A stretch of 64,000 nucleotides of DNA, taken from Clostridia bacterium. Its GTDB lineage: Bacteria; Bacillota; Clostridia; Lachnospirales; Bianqueaceae. The position numbers and the translations under genes were made by a program. The DNA is taken from the NCBI GenBank assembly GCA_900764045.1, contig CAAFMN010000085.1, positions 1 to 64,000 on the forward strand. Reading direction: 5' to 3'. The notes below the pieces were generated by a model, which had not been told where the DNA came from, searched no databases, and worked only from the letters and a program-made list of their open reading frames with translations. Below, in pieces: positions 51,948 to 61,052 of the stretch; position 1 is the first letter of the stretch; each line of letters opens with the position of its first letter.

Positions 51948-52805
51948 ATGGAAAATCAGGAAAATCAACAAGTAGCGGAGGAATGTACGCATGATTGTTC
52001 TTCATGCGGTCAAAGCTGTCCTTCCAGAGACCCCAAGAGTCTCCTGGAGAAGCCCCATGAAAAGAGCCATATCAAAAAGGTAATCGCTGTTGTCAGCGGC
52101 AAGGGCGGTGTGGGCAAATCCATGGTTACCTCAGAACTTGCGGTTACTCTGCATCGTATGGGATATAAAGTCGGCATCCTGGATGCGGATATCACCGGTC
52201 CCTCCATTCCCAAAGCATTTGGGGTTAAAGACGCTATGGCCTGCGCGGATGGTCTAATTCCCGGAAGCTCCAAGGGCGGAATTCAGGTAATGAGTCTGAA
52301 CCTCCTGATGGAAGATGAGACATCGCCTGTCATCTGGCGCGGTCCTATCATTGCCGGAACCGTCAAGCAGTTCTGGACAGATGTTATCTGGGAAGATATC
52401 GACTATATGCTGATCGACATGCCTCCGGGCACGGGTGATGTTCCTCTGACAGTATTCCAGAGTATCCCGCTGGATGGTATCGTAATCGTAACCTCACCGC
52501 AGGAGCTCGTCTCCATGATCGTAGAAAAAGCCGTCAATATGGCTGCGGCAATGAATCTGAAGGTGCTGGGCATTATTGAAAATATGAGTTATGTTCTATG
52601 TCCGGACTGTGGCAAGGTAATCCGTATCTTCGGCGAAAGCCATGTGGAAGAGGTTGCGGAGCGTCATGGTCTGGAAGTGCTGGAGCAGGTGCCGATGGAC
52701 GCTTCTCTGGCAGCAGCGGCAGACGCCGGCAAGATCGAAGAAGTACAGGTTCCGTATTTTGAGCAGGCCGCGGAGCGGATTGTCACGAAGGTCAATGAAG
52801 CCTAA
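51948..52805 (+). CDS. Mrp/NBP35 family Fe-S cluster carrier ATPase
   Basis: A 285-residue P-loop ATPase. The deviant Walker A is SGKGGVGKSMVTSELA. A C-terminal CPDC (in VLCPDCGKVIRIFGES) can hold a bridging [4Fe-4S] cluster in the dimer. The N-terminus carries C13, C17, C20 and C24 in a short leader, as in NBP35, which binds a second cluster. The protein delivers clusters to apoenzymes. AGGAGG precedes the ATG. It overlaps the vanZ-like gene by 11 nt. Confidence 0.93.
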   Translation: MENQENQQVAEECTHDCSSCGQSCPSRDPKSLLEKPHEKSHIKKVIAVVSGKGGVGKSMVTSELAVTLHRMGYKVGILDADITGPSIPKAFGVKDAMACADGLIPGSSKGGIQVMSLNLLMEDETSPVIWRGPIIAGTVKQFWTDVIWEDIDYMLIDMPPGTGDVPLTVFQSIPLDGIVIVTSPQELVSMIVEKAVNMAAAMNLKVLGIIENMSYVLCPDCGKVIRIFGESHVEEVAERHGLEVLEQVPMDASLAAAADAGKIEEVQVPYFEQAAERIVTKVNEA

Positions 52806-53292
52806 ATATAAAATCCTGATCTCCTTGGCCGCGGTTCTCCTATGGATGGGAATCATCTTCTGGTATTCCTCTCAAAACGGAGAACAATCCGGAGCCATGA
52901 GCAGGGGAATAACGGATTGGGTGCTGGCCCTTTTCGGTTCAGCACCTGATTCTCCGTTTGCGGATATTCTGCACCTGTGCATCCGTAAAGGCGGGCACTT
53001 TACAGAATATCTGATTCTGTCCGTTCTCCTCATGAACTTTCTTCGGAGACTGGGGAGACCAAGACTTTTCTGTTTTATACTTGCGATTCTGATCTCATTT
53101 CTCTATGCGGCTTCAGACGAATGGCATCAGTATTTTATCGGCGGAAGGTATATGAGTGCTATTGACGTCGGGATCGATACCTGCGGAGCGGTACTGGGAT
53201 CGGTTATATATTGTCTCATCTCAAGAATTGGAGGTAAAAATACATGGATACGATCTATAAATGTTTCCCCGGAGGACGCCACAAAGTCCTGA
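52795..53292 (+). CDS. VanZ-like membrane protein
   Basis: A 165-residue protein with four hydrophobic segments. KGGHFTEYLILSVLLMNFL and SDEWHQYFIGGRYMSAIDVG are the VanZ-family hallmarks. VanZ gives low-level teicoplanin resistance in enterococci, but most chromosomal relatives have no known role. The start lies 11 nt inside mrp, and its last 49 nt overlap the deacetylase gene in another frame. It may be translationally coupled on both sides. Confidence 0.87.
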   Translation: MKPKYKILISLAAVLLWMGIIFWYSSQNGEQSGAMSRGITDWVLALFGSAPDSPFADILHLCIRKGGHFTEYLILSVLLMNFLRRLGRPRLFCFILAILISFLYAASDEWHQYFIGGRYMSAIDVGIDTCGAVLGSVIYCLISRIGGKNTWIRSINVSPEDATKS

Positions 53293-54047
53293 CCATGAGC
53301 TATGATGACGGTAAGCCGGAAGATGTCCGTCTGGTTGAGATCTTCCGTAAAAATGGAATCAAGGGCACATTCCATCTCAATGCCGGCCTGTACGGCGATC
53401 CGGAGAAGGGACGCCTCCCTCTGGAGCAGATTCGTGATCTCTATGAAGGAATGGAAATCGCCTGTCACACCTATACGCATCCGACCATTGAGCGCTGCCC
53501 TATGAGCCAGGTCATCGCTCAGACCCTGGAAGACCGCAAGGCTTTGGAAGCGGTCGCGGGGTATACGGTACGCGGCATGTCCTACCCCAATGGCTCCTAT
53601 ACCAAGGAGATCGAGGAGGCTATGCGGCTGTGTGGCATCGAGTATTCCCGTACCGTCGCCGAGACACAGGGCTTTGCCATGCCTGACAATTTCATGGAGT
53701 GGAAGTCCACCTGCCACCACAATCACAATCTGCTGGAGAATGGACGCCGTTTTTTAGCGCTGAATAAGACGCAATATCTTTACATGATGTATGTCTGGGG
53801 ACACAGCTATGAATTCAGGACACATGATAATTGGGAACTGATCGAGGAATTCTGCGAGATGATGGGCGGTCAGGATAACATCTGGTATGCGACCAACATT
53901 GAGATTGTAGATTATCTGAAAGCCTGGGATACCCTGCGTTTTTCTGCTGACGGCACATTTTGCTATAATCCGTCCGCGACTCCGTTATGGGTTGAAGTCA
54001 ACAAGAAGCATTACTGCGTAGAGCCAGGAACCCAGCTGCGTTTTTGA
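53244..54047 (+). CDS. Polysaccharide deacetylase family protein (cytoplasmic form)
   Basis: A 267-residue NodB-type protein. MSYDDGKPEDV gives the Asp pair, HTYTHPTIE the metal His, and YPNGSYTKEIEEAM, VAETQGF and YVWGHSYEF the later motifs. No signal peptide is present, unlike the other two deacetylases of the window, so its substrate may be an intracellular amide or sugar. The ATG is preceded by GGAGGT. It ends at a strong terminator and is the last gene of a chain beginning at 49702 or 50814. Confidence 0.87.
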   Translation: MDTIYKCFPGGRHKVLTMSYDDGKPEDVRLVEIFRKNGIKGTFHLNAGLYGDPEKGRLPLEQIRDLYEGMEIACHTYTHPTIERCPMSQVIAQTLEDRKALEAVAGYTVRGMSYPNGSYTKEIEEAMRLCGIEYSRTVAETQGFAMPDNFMEWKSTCHHNHNLLENGRRFLALNKTQYLYMMYVWGHSYEFRTHDNWELIEEFCEMMGGQDNIWYATNIEIVDYLKAWDTLRFSADGTFCYNPSATPLWVEVNKKHYCVEPGTQLRF

Positions 54048-54075
54048 TCAATCCGATTTTCAGCGTAAATAAGCC

Positions 54076-54117
54076 AAAAAGATGAATTATTTCCCAGGAA
54101 ATAATTCATCTTTTTTC
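54076..54117 (+). terminator. Strong Rho-independent terminator
   Basis: A 19-bp perfect stem (54076-54094 with 54097-54115) with a 2-nt loop, rich in AT, ending in a T-tract to 54117. Confidence 0.9.
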
Positions 54118-54139
54118 TCTTGAAACCCTGGGGAAAGGC

Positions 54140-54168
54140 TTGACAAAATTCACTTTGGAACTTAAAAT
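54140..54168 (+). promoter_or_regulatory. Promoter of the activase gene
   Basis: TTGACA (54140-54145), a 17-nt spacer and TAAAAT (54163-54168). Confidence 0.75.
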
Positions 54169-54213
54169 AGAATAGGATCAGTATGAAGAAAGTTTTAAAG
54201 GAGTTAGATTGTT

Positions 54214-57200
54214 TTGATATATCACGTAGGATTTGACGTAGGATCTACAACGGTGAAAATCGCCGTACTGGATGAAGATAAAAATCTGGTCTACAGTGAG
54301 TACCAGAGACATTATGCAAATATAAAAGAAACGATTGGCGCTGTCATCGGACGAGCATACGAGCAAGTGCTGCGCGGACAGCAGTGTACCATTCATGTCA
54401 CCGGTTCCGGCGGATTGTTGGTATCCCGTTGGCTGAATATTCCCTTTGTACAGGAAGTCATTGCCTGTACAAAGACCGTAGAGACTCTGATCCCGCAGAC
54501 GGACGTTGCCATCGAGCTGGGCGGCGAGGATGCCAAGATCACTTATTTCGGCGCCTCCATCGAGCAGCGGATGAATGGTACCTGCGCCGGAGGTACGGGA
54601 GCCTTTATCGATCAGATGGCTATGCTGCTGATGACGGATGCGGCCGGGCTCAATCAGCTCGCGGAAAAGGCAACGACTATTTACCCCATTGCCGCCCGCT
54701 GCGGTGTATTTGCCAAGACAGATATTCAGCCGCTCTTAAACGAAGGCGCGAACCGCGAGGATATCGCGGCATCCATTTTTCAATCCGTAGTCAACCAGAC
54801 CATCGCCGGACTGGCATGCGGCAAGCCCATCCGCGGTAATATCGCTTTTCTGGGAGGTCCTCTGTACTTTCTGCCGCAGCTGCGCCATCGCTTTATCGAG
54901 ACGCTGCATCTGACTCCGGAGCATATCATTGTCCCCGAGAATTCTCAGCTCTTTGTCGCTATGGGCGCGGCATTCTGTTCCTGGAATGGAAAAGTGCATG
55001 ATTTTGATAAGATTTACCAGGGATCGCAGCATATGGAAAATGAAGTGGACCATGAAGTACACCGTCTGGAGCCGCTATTCAAAGACGAAAATGAGTATTT
55101 TCAATTTGTACAGCGTCATGAGAAGGACCGGGTTGCCAGGGGGAACCTGACAGAAACCGTAGGTCCTGTATTTGTCGGAATCGACGCAGGTTCCACAACC
55201 ACCAAGGCTGTCGTGATGGGTACTGATCGGGAGATTCTCTATACCTACTACGGATCCAACGAGGGCAGTCCTCTGGACAAGGTCCGTTCCATCCTGAGCG
55301 AGATCTATAATGTTTTGCCTCATGATGCCTATATTGCCAGAAGCTGTGTCACCGGTTACGGTGAAAAGCTGATTCAGGCCGCTTATAATGTAGATATGGG
55401 CGAGATCGAGACAATGGCTCACTATAAAGCCGCAGAGCATTTCCTGCCCGGCGTCTCCTTTATTCTGGATATCGGAGGGCAGGACATGAAGTGCATCCGC
55501 ATTCAGGACCAAGTGATTCAGGACATTCTTCTGAACGAAGCCTGTTCGTCTGGCTGCGGTTCCTTCCTGGAAAACTTTGCGCAGTCTCTGAATATGAAGA
55601 TTCAGGATTTCGCGTCCGAGGCGCTTATGGCACCGTACCCGATCGATCTGGGTTCCAGATGTACGGTATTCATGAATTCCCGTGTTAAGCAAGCGCAAAA
55701 AGAGGGCGCGAGTGTCGGCGATATTTCAGCAGGATTGTCATATTCTGTCATAAAAAATGCTCTGCAGAAGGTTATCAAGATCCGCGACTATGCCGAAATG
55801 GGGGATAAGATTATCGTTCAAGGCGGAACCTTCTATAATAACGCTGTGCTTCGTGCCTTTGAGAAGATTACAGGCCATGAGGTTGTACGTCCGGATATTG
55901 CCGGAATCATGGGCGCTTTTGGAGCGGCATTGATCGCCCAGAACAAATGGGACGGACATTCCCGCAGCAATCTGATTAGTCCGGAGGAACTGAAGGATTT
56001 CACCTATGAGACCGAGCTGACCCGCTGCGGACAGTGTTCCAACAATTGTCTGCTTACCATCAATGATTTCGGAACCAGACGCTTTGTCTCCGGTAATCGC
56101 TGTGAACGCGGTGCCGGCAAGGACGAAAAAACGATCGAAAAGATTCCGAATATGTATGATTATAAATATCGCCGGCTGTTTGCCTATTATAAGCCCCTGA
56201 AGGCTGAAGACGCTAAGCGGGGCGTTATCGGACTGCCGCGGGCCCTGAATATGTATGAGAATTATCCGTTCTGGTTTACATTCTTTACACAGCTGGGCTT
56301 TCGTGTACAGATCTCCGCCCGTTCTTCCAAAGCCATTTTTGAGGAGGGTATGGAAACCATTCCTTCTGAATCCGTATGCTATCCCGCCAAACTCGTACAT
56401 GGGCATATTATGAATCTGATCCATAAGGGAATCAAAAGTATCTTCTATCCCTGTGTATTCTATGAAGTGAAAGAGGAGAAGCGGGCCGATAATCATTATA
56501 ACTGTCCGATCGTAACCTCTTACCCGGAGACAGTCAAGCACAATGTAGAGGCTCTGGAGGAGGAGCATATCACATTCATGAATCCCTTCCTCAATCTGGA
56601 CAATCCGGAGAGCGTCGCCAAAGAGCTTTTCAAAACACTCTCGGAGCATTATAGCGGAATCACCGCAGAAGAGGTTTCTTCCGCACTGGATGATGCATAC
56701 AAGGAACGGGAGCATTATCGTGAAGATGTACGTCAGCAGGGTGACGCGATTCTGGCCTGGCTGAAAGAAAAGAACCGCAAGGGAATCGTCCTGGCCGGCC
56801 GTCCTTATCATGTTGATCCGGAGATCAACCATGGTCTGGAAAAGATTATCACCAGCCTTGGTATGGCTGTGCTGTCCGAGGACGCGGTTGCGCATCATAA
56901 CCATCTGGAGCGTCCTTTGCGTGTACTGGATCAATGGAGCTATCATTCCCGGCTGTATAACGCGGCTGACTTTGTCGGAGAGCATCCGGAGCTGGAGCTG
57001 GTGCATCTGGTATCCTTCGGCTGCGGTGTGGACGCTGTTACCTCTGAACAGGTACAAGAGATCCTGAAGTCACATGGCAAGACCTATATGATGATCAAGA
57101 TCGATGAAGGCAGCAACCTGGGCGCGATTCGAATCCGGCTGCGCTCCCTGAAGGCTTCTGTGGATGAACGCGATGAGATGCAGGCTTCTTCCGCCTGTAC

Positions 57201-58479
57201 CGTACGGCCTTCTAAGTACGAATTTGAAAAGGTCGTATTTACCAAGGAGATGAAGAAGAATCACACGCTCCTGGCGCCTCAGATGTCGCCGATTCATTTT
57301 AGACTCCTGCAGCCTGCGTTCCGCAAGAGCGGATATAACGTAGAGATTCTGCCGTCCGTAGACCAGAACGCTGTGGATGAAGGACTGAAATACGTCAATA
57401 ATGATGCCTGTTATCCATCGATTCTGGTCGTGGGTCAGCTGATGAACGCCCTGAAAAGCGGTAAATACGATCTCAATCATGTATCCCTTCTGATCTCACA
57501 GACGGGTGGCGGCTGTCGTGCGTCGAACTATATCGGATTTATCCGTAAGGCACTACGGGATGCCGGAATGCCGCAGATCCCTGTCATTTCTGTCAGCGCG
57601 GCCGGTCTGGAGAGCAATCCTGGTTTTCAGTTTACTCCGGCACTGATCAACCGTGCGATGATGGGACTCGTCTACGGCGACCTATTCATGCATCTTTTGT
57701 ACCGTGTACGTCCCTATGAAACAGAAAAGGGAGCCGCGAACGCGCTTTATGAAAAATGGAACGCCATCGCGACCCGCAATGTAGAGAGCGGCAATCTCAT
57801 TACCTTCCGTAAGAATATCCGGAAAATGGTAGAAGAGTTCGACACCATGCCGCTGCGGGATATTCAAAAGCCGCGAGTCGGCATTGTCGGTGAGATTCTG
57901 GTAAAATATCATCCGACAGGCAATAATAACCTGGTAGAAGTATTGGAGAATGAAGGCGCCGAGGTCTGTGTGCCGGATCTTCTGGACTTCTTCCTGTATT
58001 GTGCTTATAACAGTACCTTCAAAGCGGAGCATCTGGGCATGTCTGTTAAAACCAAAAAGATCTCTGATCTGGCAATCGCCGCTATTGAAATGTACCGTAA
58101 GCCGATCGTCACCGCGCTTAAGAATTCCAAACGCTTCCGTCCGCCGATTCATATTCAGGATAAGGCGCGCTATGCGGAGACGTTGATCTCTCTTGGCAAT
58201 CAGACTGGCGAGGGATGGTTTTTGACGGCGGAGATGGTAGAACTCATGGATCACGGCATCAATAATATCGTCTGCGTACAGCCTTTTGCCTGCCTGCCGA
58301 ATCACATTGTCGCCAAGTCCATGATCAAGCCCATCCGTAAAATGTATCCGAAGGCGAACATTGCGGCGGTGGATTACGATCCCGGCGCTTCGGAGGTGAA
58401 CCAGCTCAACCGTATCAAGCTGATGCTGGCCGTCGCCTATCGTAATGCCGGAATTACACCCCCGACCGAAAAAGAATAA
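54214..58479 (+). CDS. Giant 2-hydroxyacyl-CoA dehydratase activase-related protein
   Basis: A 1421-residue fusion. Two BadF/BadG/HgdC-type ASKHA ATPase domains come first: [15 protein letters not shown] with [16 protein letters not shown] (about residues 5-280), and [15 protein letters not shown] with [16 protein letters not shown] (about 325-590). Next come CGQCSNNC and NRCERG cysteines and a DUF2229-like region. The C-terminal third resembles the component that holds an Fe-S cluster in the dehydratase ([29 protein letters not shown]). Such proteins drive ATP-dependent one-electron reductions. The exact substrate is unknown, and no acyl-CoA genes are adjacent. The start is TTG at 54214 with AAAGGAG upstream. 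Confidence 0.9.
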   Translation: MIYHVGFDVGSTTVKIAVLDEDKNLVYSEYQRHYANIKETIGAVIGRAYEQVLRGQQCTIHVTGSGGLLVSRWLNIPFVQEVIACTKTVETLIPQTDVAIELGGEDAKITYFGASIEQRMNGTCAGGTGAFIDQMAMLLMTDAAGLNQLAEKATTIYPIAARCGVFAKTDIQPLLNEGANREDIAASIFQSVVNQTIAGLACGKPIRGNIAFLGGPLYFLPQLRHRFIETLHLTPEHIIVPENSQLFVAMGAAFCSWNGKVHDFDKIYQGSQHMENEVDHEVHRLEPLFKDENEYFQFVQRHEKDRVARGNLTETVGPVFVGIDAGSTTTKAVVMGTDREILYTYYGSNEGSPLDKVRSILSEIYNVLPHDAYIARSCVTGYGEKLIQAAYNVDMGEIETMAHYKAAEHFLPGVSFILDIGGQDMKCIRIQDQVIQDILLNEACSSGCGSFLENFAQSLNMKIQDFASEALMAPYPIDLGSRCTVFMNSRVKQAQKEGASVGDISAGLSYSVIKNALQKVIKIRDYAEMGDKIIVQGGTFYNNAVLRAFEKITGHEVVRPDIAGIMGAFGAALIAQNKWDGHSRSNLISPEELKDFTYETELTRCGQCSNNCLLTINDFGTRRFVSGNRCERGAGKDEKTIEKIPNMYDYKYRRLFAYYKPLKAEDAKRGVIGLPRALNMYENYPFWFTFFTQLGFRVQISARSSKAIFEEGMETIPSESVCYPAKLVHGHIMNLIHKGIKSIFYPCVFYEVKEEKRADNHYNCPIVTSYPETVKHNVEALEEEHITFMNPFLNLDNPESVAKELFKTLSEHYSGITAEEVSSALDDAYKEREHYREDVRQQGDAILAWLKEKNRKGIVLAGRPYHVDPEINHGLEKIITSLGMAVLSEDAVAHHNHLERPLRVLDQWSYHSRLYNAADFVGEHPELELVHLVSFGCGVDAVTSEQVQEILKSHGKTYMMIKIDEGSNLGAIRIRLRSLKASVDERDEMQASSACTVRPSKYEFEKVVFTKEMKKNHTLLAPQMSPIHFRLLQPAFRKSGYNVEILPSVDQNAVDEGLKYVNNDACYPSILVVGQLMNALKSGKYDLNHVSLLISQTGGGCRASNYIGFIRKALRDAGMPQIPVISVSAAGLESNPGFQFTPALINRAMMGLVYGDLFMHLLYRVRPYETEKGAANALYEKWNAIATRNVESGNLITFRKNIRKMVEEFDTMPLRDIQKPRVGIVGEILVKYHPTGNNNLVEVLENEGAEVCVPDLLDFFLYCAYNSTFKAEHLGMSVKTKKISDLAIAAIEMYRKPIVTALKNSKRFRPPIHIQDKARYAETLISLGNQTGEGWFLTAEMVELMDHGINNIVCVQPFACLPNHIVAKSMIKPIRKMYPKANIAAVDYDPGASEVNQLNRIKLMLAVAYRNAGITPPTEKE

Positions 58480-58557
58480 TTTTCTTGTGTAAAAAAACGA
58501 TAGATCGGACAGACTATTTCCGCAGGCTTCATAATATCATTTTAGGAGGATCTTAGA

Positions 58558-58728
58558 ATGTCCAATCAGAATCGTTTTCAGAATAACTGTCCTACCGGTC
58601 AGAACAAAGAGCAGAATGAGGAGCCGTATTCTGACAATACCCGCAGTATGAACCGTGTCCGGAAGCAGAAGGAACAGAATAGTTCCCGCAATGAAAGCCG
58701 GAACCGTTCTCAGGATCATTACGAATAA
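58558..58728 (+). CDS. Small hydrophilic protein, 56 residues
   Basis: A perfect AGGAGG (58543-58548) lies 9 nt before the ATG, and the frame runs 56 codons. The product is rich in Asn, Gln, Arg, Glu and Ser, with no hydrophobic stretch (starts MSNQNRFQNNCPTGQNKEQN, ends NRSQDHYE). It is probably disordered. The ribosome site and the hairpin after the stop argue for a real gene; I do not recognise it. It could be a spore-associated or RNA/protein-binding small protein, but that is only a guess. Confidence 0.65.
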   Translation: MSNQNRFQNNCPTGQNKEQNEEPYSDNTRSMNRVRKQKEQNSSRNESRNRSQDHYE

Positions 58729-58735
58729 AATACAG

Positions 58736-58765
58736 GCAGCCTGCCGGAAATATCCGACAGGCTGC
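58736..58765 (+). other. Hairpin after the small protein gene
   Basis: GCAGCCTG (58736-58743) pairs with CAGGCTGC (58758-58765), with an inner CGG/CCG. No T-tract follows, so it could be a weak terminator or a processing stem before the HAD gene. Confidence 0.5.
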
Positions 58766-58787
58766 TGCACTACATAGGAGATAAACG

Positions 58788-59477
58788 ATGTTTCATTTTC
58801 CGACAGGACTCAAAAGCGCGATTTTTGATATGGATGGAACCCTTCTGGATTCCATGGGGCTCTGGGAAGAAATCGACGAACGGTTTCTGAAAAAGCGCGG
58901 GATCGCTCTCACGCCGGAGTATACGGAGGCCATGAAACGGATGGGGTATACTGAAGGAGCCAAATACACGATCCGGCAGTATCACCTTCCAGAGACGCCG
59001 GAAGCCGTAGTGGAAGAGTGGAAGGAGATGGCCAGGGAAGCTTATGCCCATGAGCTGAAGCTGAAACCCGGCGCCGCCCGGTATCTGCGCGAACTAAAAT
59101 CCCATGGGATCCTCCTGGCTCTTGCAACGGCCTCTCCGCCGGAATTCTATGTGAGCGCCATGCGTGCCGGAGGCGTGCTGGAATTATTTGACTATATGAC
59201 CGATACTTCCGTCACTACGCGCGGCAAAGAACATCCGGATCTCTACTTCCATGTAGCCCAGGAGCTTCATTGCGCTCCTAAGCAGTGCCTTGTATTTGAA
59301 GATACCCTTCACGCCGTACAGGGCGCCAAGGCCAGCGGCTGCTATGTATGCGCCGTCTATGATCCTTCCTCTCAGGCCGACTGGGAGCATATAAAAAATC
59401 GGTCAGACTATATTCTGACCGATTTTCACGAGGGACCTATGCCTTCAGCAGCCGTCCCAACCGCACATAATACATGA
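58788..59477 (+). CDS. HAD-superfamily phosphatase / phosphoglucomutase-like hydrolase
   Basis: A 229-residue HAD hydrolase. Motif I is IFDMDGTLLDS (nucleophile Asp and acid-base Asp), motif II is LALATAS, motif III is the Lys in GKEHPDLY, and motif IV is VFEDTLHAV. The four-helix cap places it in the beta-phosphoglucomutase/phosphatase subfamily, and the substrate is not predictable. TAGGAG precedes the ATG. The last 41 nt overlap the convergent MATE gene, and the MATE terminator lies inside this coding region. Confidence 0.87.
   Translation: MFHFPTGLKSAIFDMDGTLLDSMGLWEEIDERFLKKRGIALTPEYTEAMKRMGYTEGAKYTIRQYHLPETPEAVVEEWKEMAREAYAHELKLKPGAARYLRELKSHGILLALATASPPEFYVSAMRAGGVLELFDYMTDTSVTTRGKEHPDLYFHVAQELHCAPKQCLVFEDTLHAVQGAKASGCYVCAVYDPSSQADWEHIKNRSDYILTDFHEGPMPSAAVPTAHNT
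59395..59426 (-). terminator. MATE terminator located inside the HAD coding sequence
   Basis: AAAATCGGTCAGA (59395-59407) pairs perfectly with TCTGACCGATTTT (59414-59426). On the minus strand it runs into six T (59398-59393), 11 nt after the MATE stop. On the plus strand the same bases encode part of the HAD C-terminus. Confidence 0.85.
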
Positions 59478-60780
59478 TGCCAAGGAGAATGGCGGCTCCC
59501 GTCCAGGCAGCAACTTCCGCGATATAGACGCCGTATTCCGCCACAAAATACGGCAGGATCAAAACCGCGGAGATTCTCATGACCAGCTCCACGACGCCGG
59601 AAAGCATCGGAACTACCGTATCGCCCATTCCCTGCAGAGCGGAACGGTACATATATAGCATATAGAGTACCGGAAGGCCTCCTGCCATAAACATTAAAAA
59701 CGTATAAGAGAATTTCAGGACCTGCGCCGTTTCCTCCGGGGTTCTGGAGATGAAGAGCATCAGAAAGAATTTTCCCAGAAAGACCATAGAGAGGGCAATG
59801 GCCGCCGCAATCGAAATCGCCATGACAAGTCCTTTTCTCATACCTTCACGGATTCGTTCCGGTTTGCCGCCTCCAAGATTCTGTCCCGTATAGGTCGCCA
59901 TGGAAAATCCAAAAGAAGTAGCCGCGATCTCCAACAATCCATACAGCTTATTGGTGGCTGTATAACCAGCAACAAACAGAAAGCCAAAGCCATTCACGAC
60001 ATATTGTACAACCAGTCCTCCCGCGGCAATGATAAAATTCTGAAAAGCCATGGGAGATGCCAGAATCAAGAGTTCTTTTACCAGAGGAGCGCGCAGGATA
60101 AAATCTTCCTTTTTTAGGGCAAGCTGCGGGAGCCTTCGCAGAATCCGAAAAGAGAAGAGGAAGGACACTCCCTGGGCAGTCACCGTCGCGATCGCCGCTC
60201 CGGCGATTCCCCAACGAAAGACCATAACAAACAGAAGATCCAGGATGATGTTCGTAATACATGCTACAATCATAGCATACAGCGGGGTTCTGCTGTCGCC
60301 CAGAGATCGAAGGATCGCCGCGCAGAAATTATACGATGTAATAATGGGGATTCCGGCAAAGCAAATCGTCATATACATTGCCGCCCCATCCATAACATTC
60401 TCCGGTGTATCCAACAGAAGCAGCAGAGGACGGACGAGAAGAACACTAAGAATCGTCAGCAAGATGCCCGCGATTGCAGAAAGAACCAGCGAGTGGGCGA
60501 TTCCCCGATGGAGCCCATCCATATCTCCGGCGCCGAAGCGCTGGGAGCAGAGCAGAGAGAATCCCTGCGTAAATCCTGTAATAACGCCCAATACCAGCCA
60601 GTTGGGCCAGTCCGCGCTGCCGAGAGACGCCAAAGCTTCAACGCCGACTCCCTGTCCGACAACCATCGTGTCCACCATAGTATACATCTGCTGAAAGATA
60701 TTTCCCAGCATCAGGGGCAGCGCAAAAGAGGCGATCAACCGGGCCGGGCTGCCGACTGTCATATCCTTAACATGTGCCAT
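59437..60780 (-). CDS. MATE family efflux transporter (third of three)
   Basis: A 447-residue membrane protein with about 12 hydrophobic segments. The start MTVGSPARLIASFALPLMLG and QQMYTMVDTMVVGQGVGVEA are typical MATE, and DSRTPLYAMIVACITNIILD closes the first half. It is closest in pattern to the first MATE (1366-2718). The ATG at 60780 is preferred: GGAGGG lies just upstream, while the ATG at 60792 has none. A TATAAT at 60800-60795 with a TTGATC inside the tRNA terminator may be its promoter. Its end overlaps the convergent HAD gene by 41 nt. Confidence 0.92.
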   Translation of the reverse strand: MAHVKDMTVGSPARLIASFALPLMLGNIFQQMYTMVDTMVVGQGVGVEALASLGSADWPNWLVLGVITGFTQGFSLLCSQRFGAGDMDGLHRGIAHSLVLSAIAGILLTILSVLLVRPLLLLLDTPENVMDGAAMYMTICFAGIPIITSYNFCAAILRSLGDSRTPLYAMIVACITNIILDLLFVMVFRWGIAGAAIATVTAQGVSFLFSFRILRRLPQLALKKEDFILRAPLVKELLILASPMAFQNFIIAAGGLVVQYVVNGFGFLFVAGYTATNKLYGLLEIAATSFGFSMATYTGQNLGGGKPERIREGMRKGLVMAISIAAAIALSMVFLGKFFLMLFISRTPEETAQVLKFSYTFLMFMAGGLPVLYMLYMYRSALQGMGDTVVPMLSGVVELVMRISAVLILPYFVAEYGVYIAEVAAWTGAAILLGIMYYVRLGRLLKA

Positions 60781-60804
60781 AGAGCCCTCCATTTTCTATT
60801 ATAT

Positions 60805-60833
60805 ATAATAAAAAAAGCAGATCAAAATCTGCT
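60805..60833 (-). terminator. Terminator of tRNA-Thr
   Basis: AGCAGAT / ATCTGCT (60816-60822 with 60827-60833), followed on the minus strand by seven T. Confidence 0.85.
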
Positions 60834-60837
60834 GTAA

Positions 60838-60910
60838 AGCTACTGACCGGATTCGAACCGGTGACCTACGCATTACGAGTGCGTCGCTCTACCTACTGAG
60901 CCACAGTAGC
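60838..60910 (-). tRNA. tRNA-Thr (anticodon CGT)
   Basis: On the minus strand the acceptor GCTACTG pairs with CAGTAGC (60910-60904 with 60845-60839). The anticodon arm is ACGCA-CTCGTAA-TGCGT with anticodon CGT, reading ACG. The T arm has GGTTCGAATCC. CCA is not encoded. The gene has its own promoter and terminator. Note that 'tactgaccggattcgaaccggtg' in the plus strand is simply its complement. Confidence 0.95.
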
Positions 60911-60943
60911 ACGTTAGGATCTTATGTAACCCGAACGAGTATT

Positions 60944-60972
60944 ATCATATAATATTTTCTTCAAAATGTCAA
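60944..60972 (-). promoter_or_regulatory. Promoter of tRNA-Thr
   Basis: On the minus strand: TTGACA (60972-60967), a 17-nt spacer and TATGAT (60949-60944). It is divergent from the uxaC promoter. Confidence 0.85.
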
Positions 60973-60990
60973 GCACTTTTTATAGATTTC

Positions 60991-61019
60991 TTGATTTTAA
61001 GAAAAGGATGTGGTATAAT
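60991..61019 (+). promoter_or_regulatory. Promoter of uxaC
   Basis: TTGATT (60991-60996), a 17-nt spacer and TATAAT (61014-61019). Confidence 0.75.
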
Positions 61020-61052
61020 GAAGCAAATCCATGGAAAGGAAAGGTAATTATT

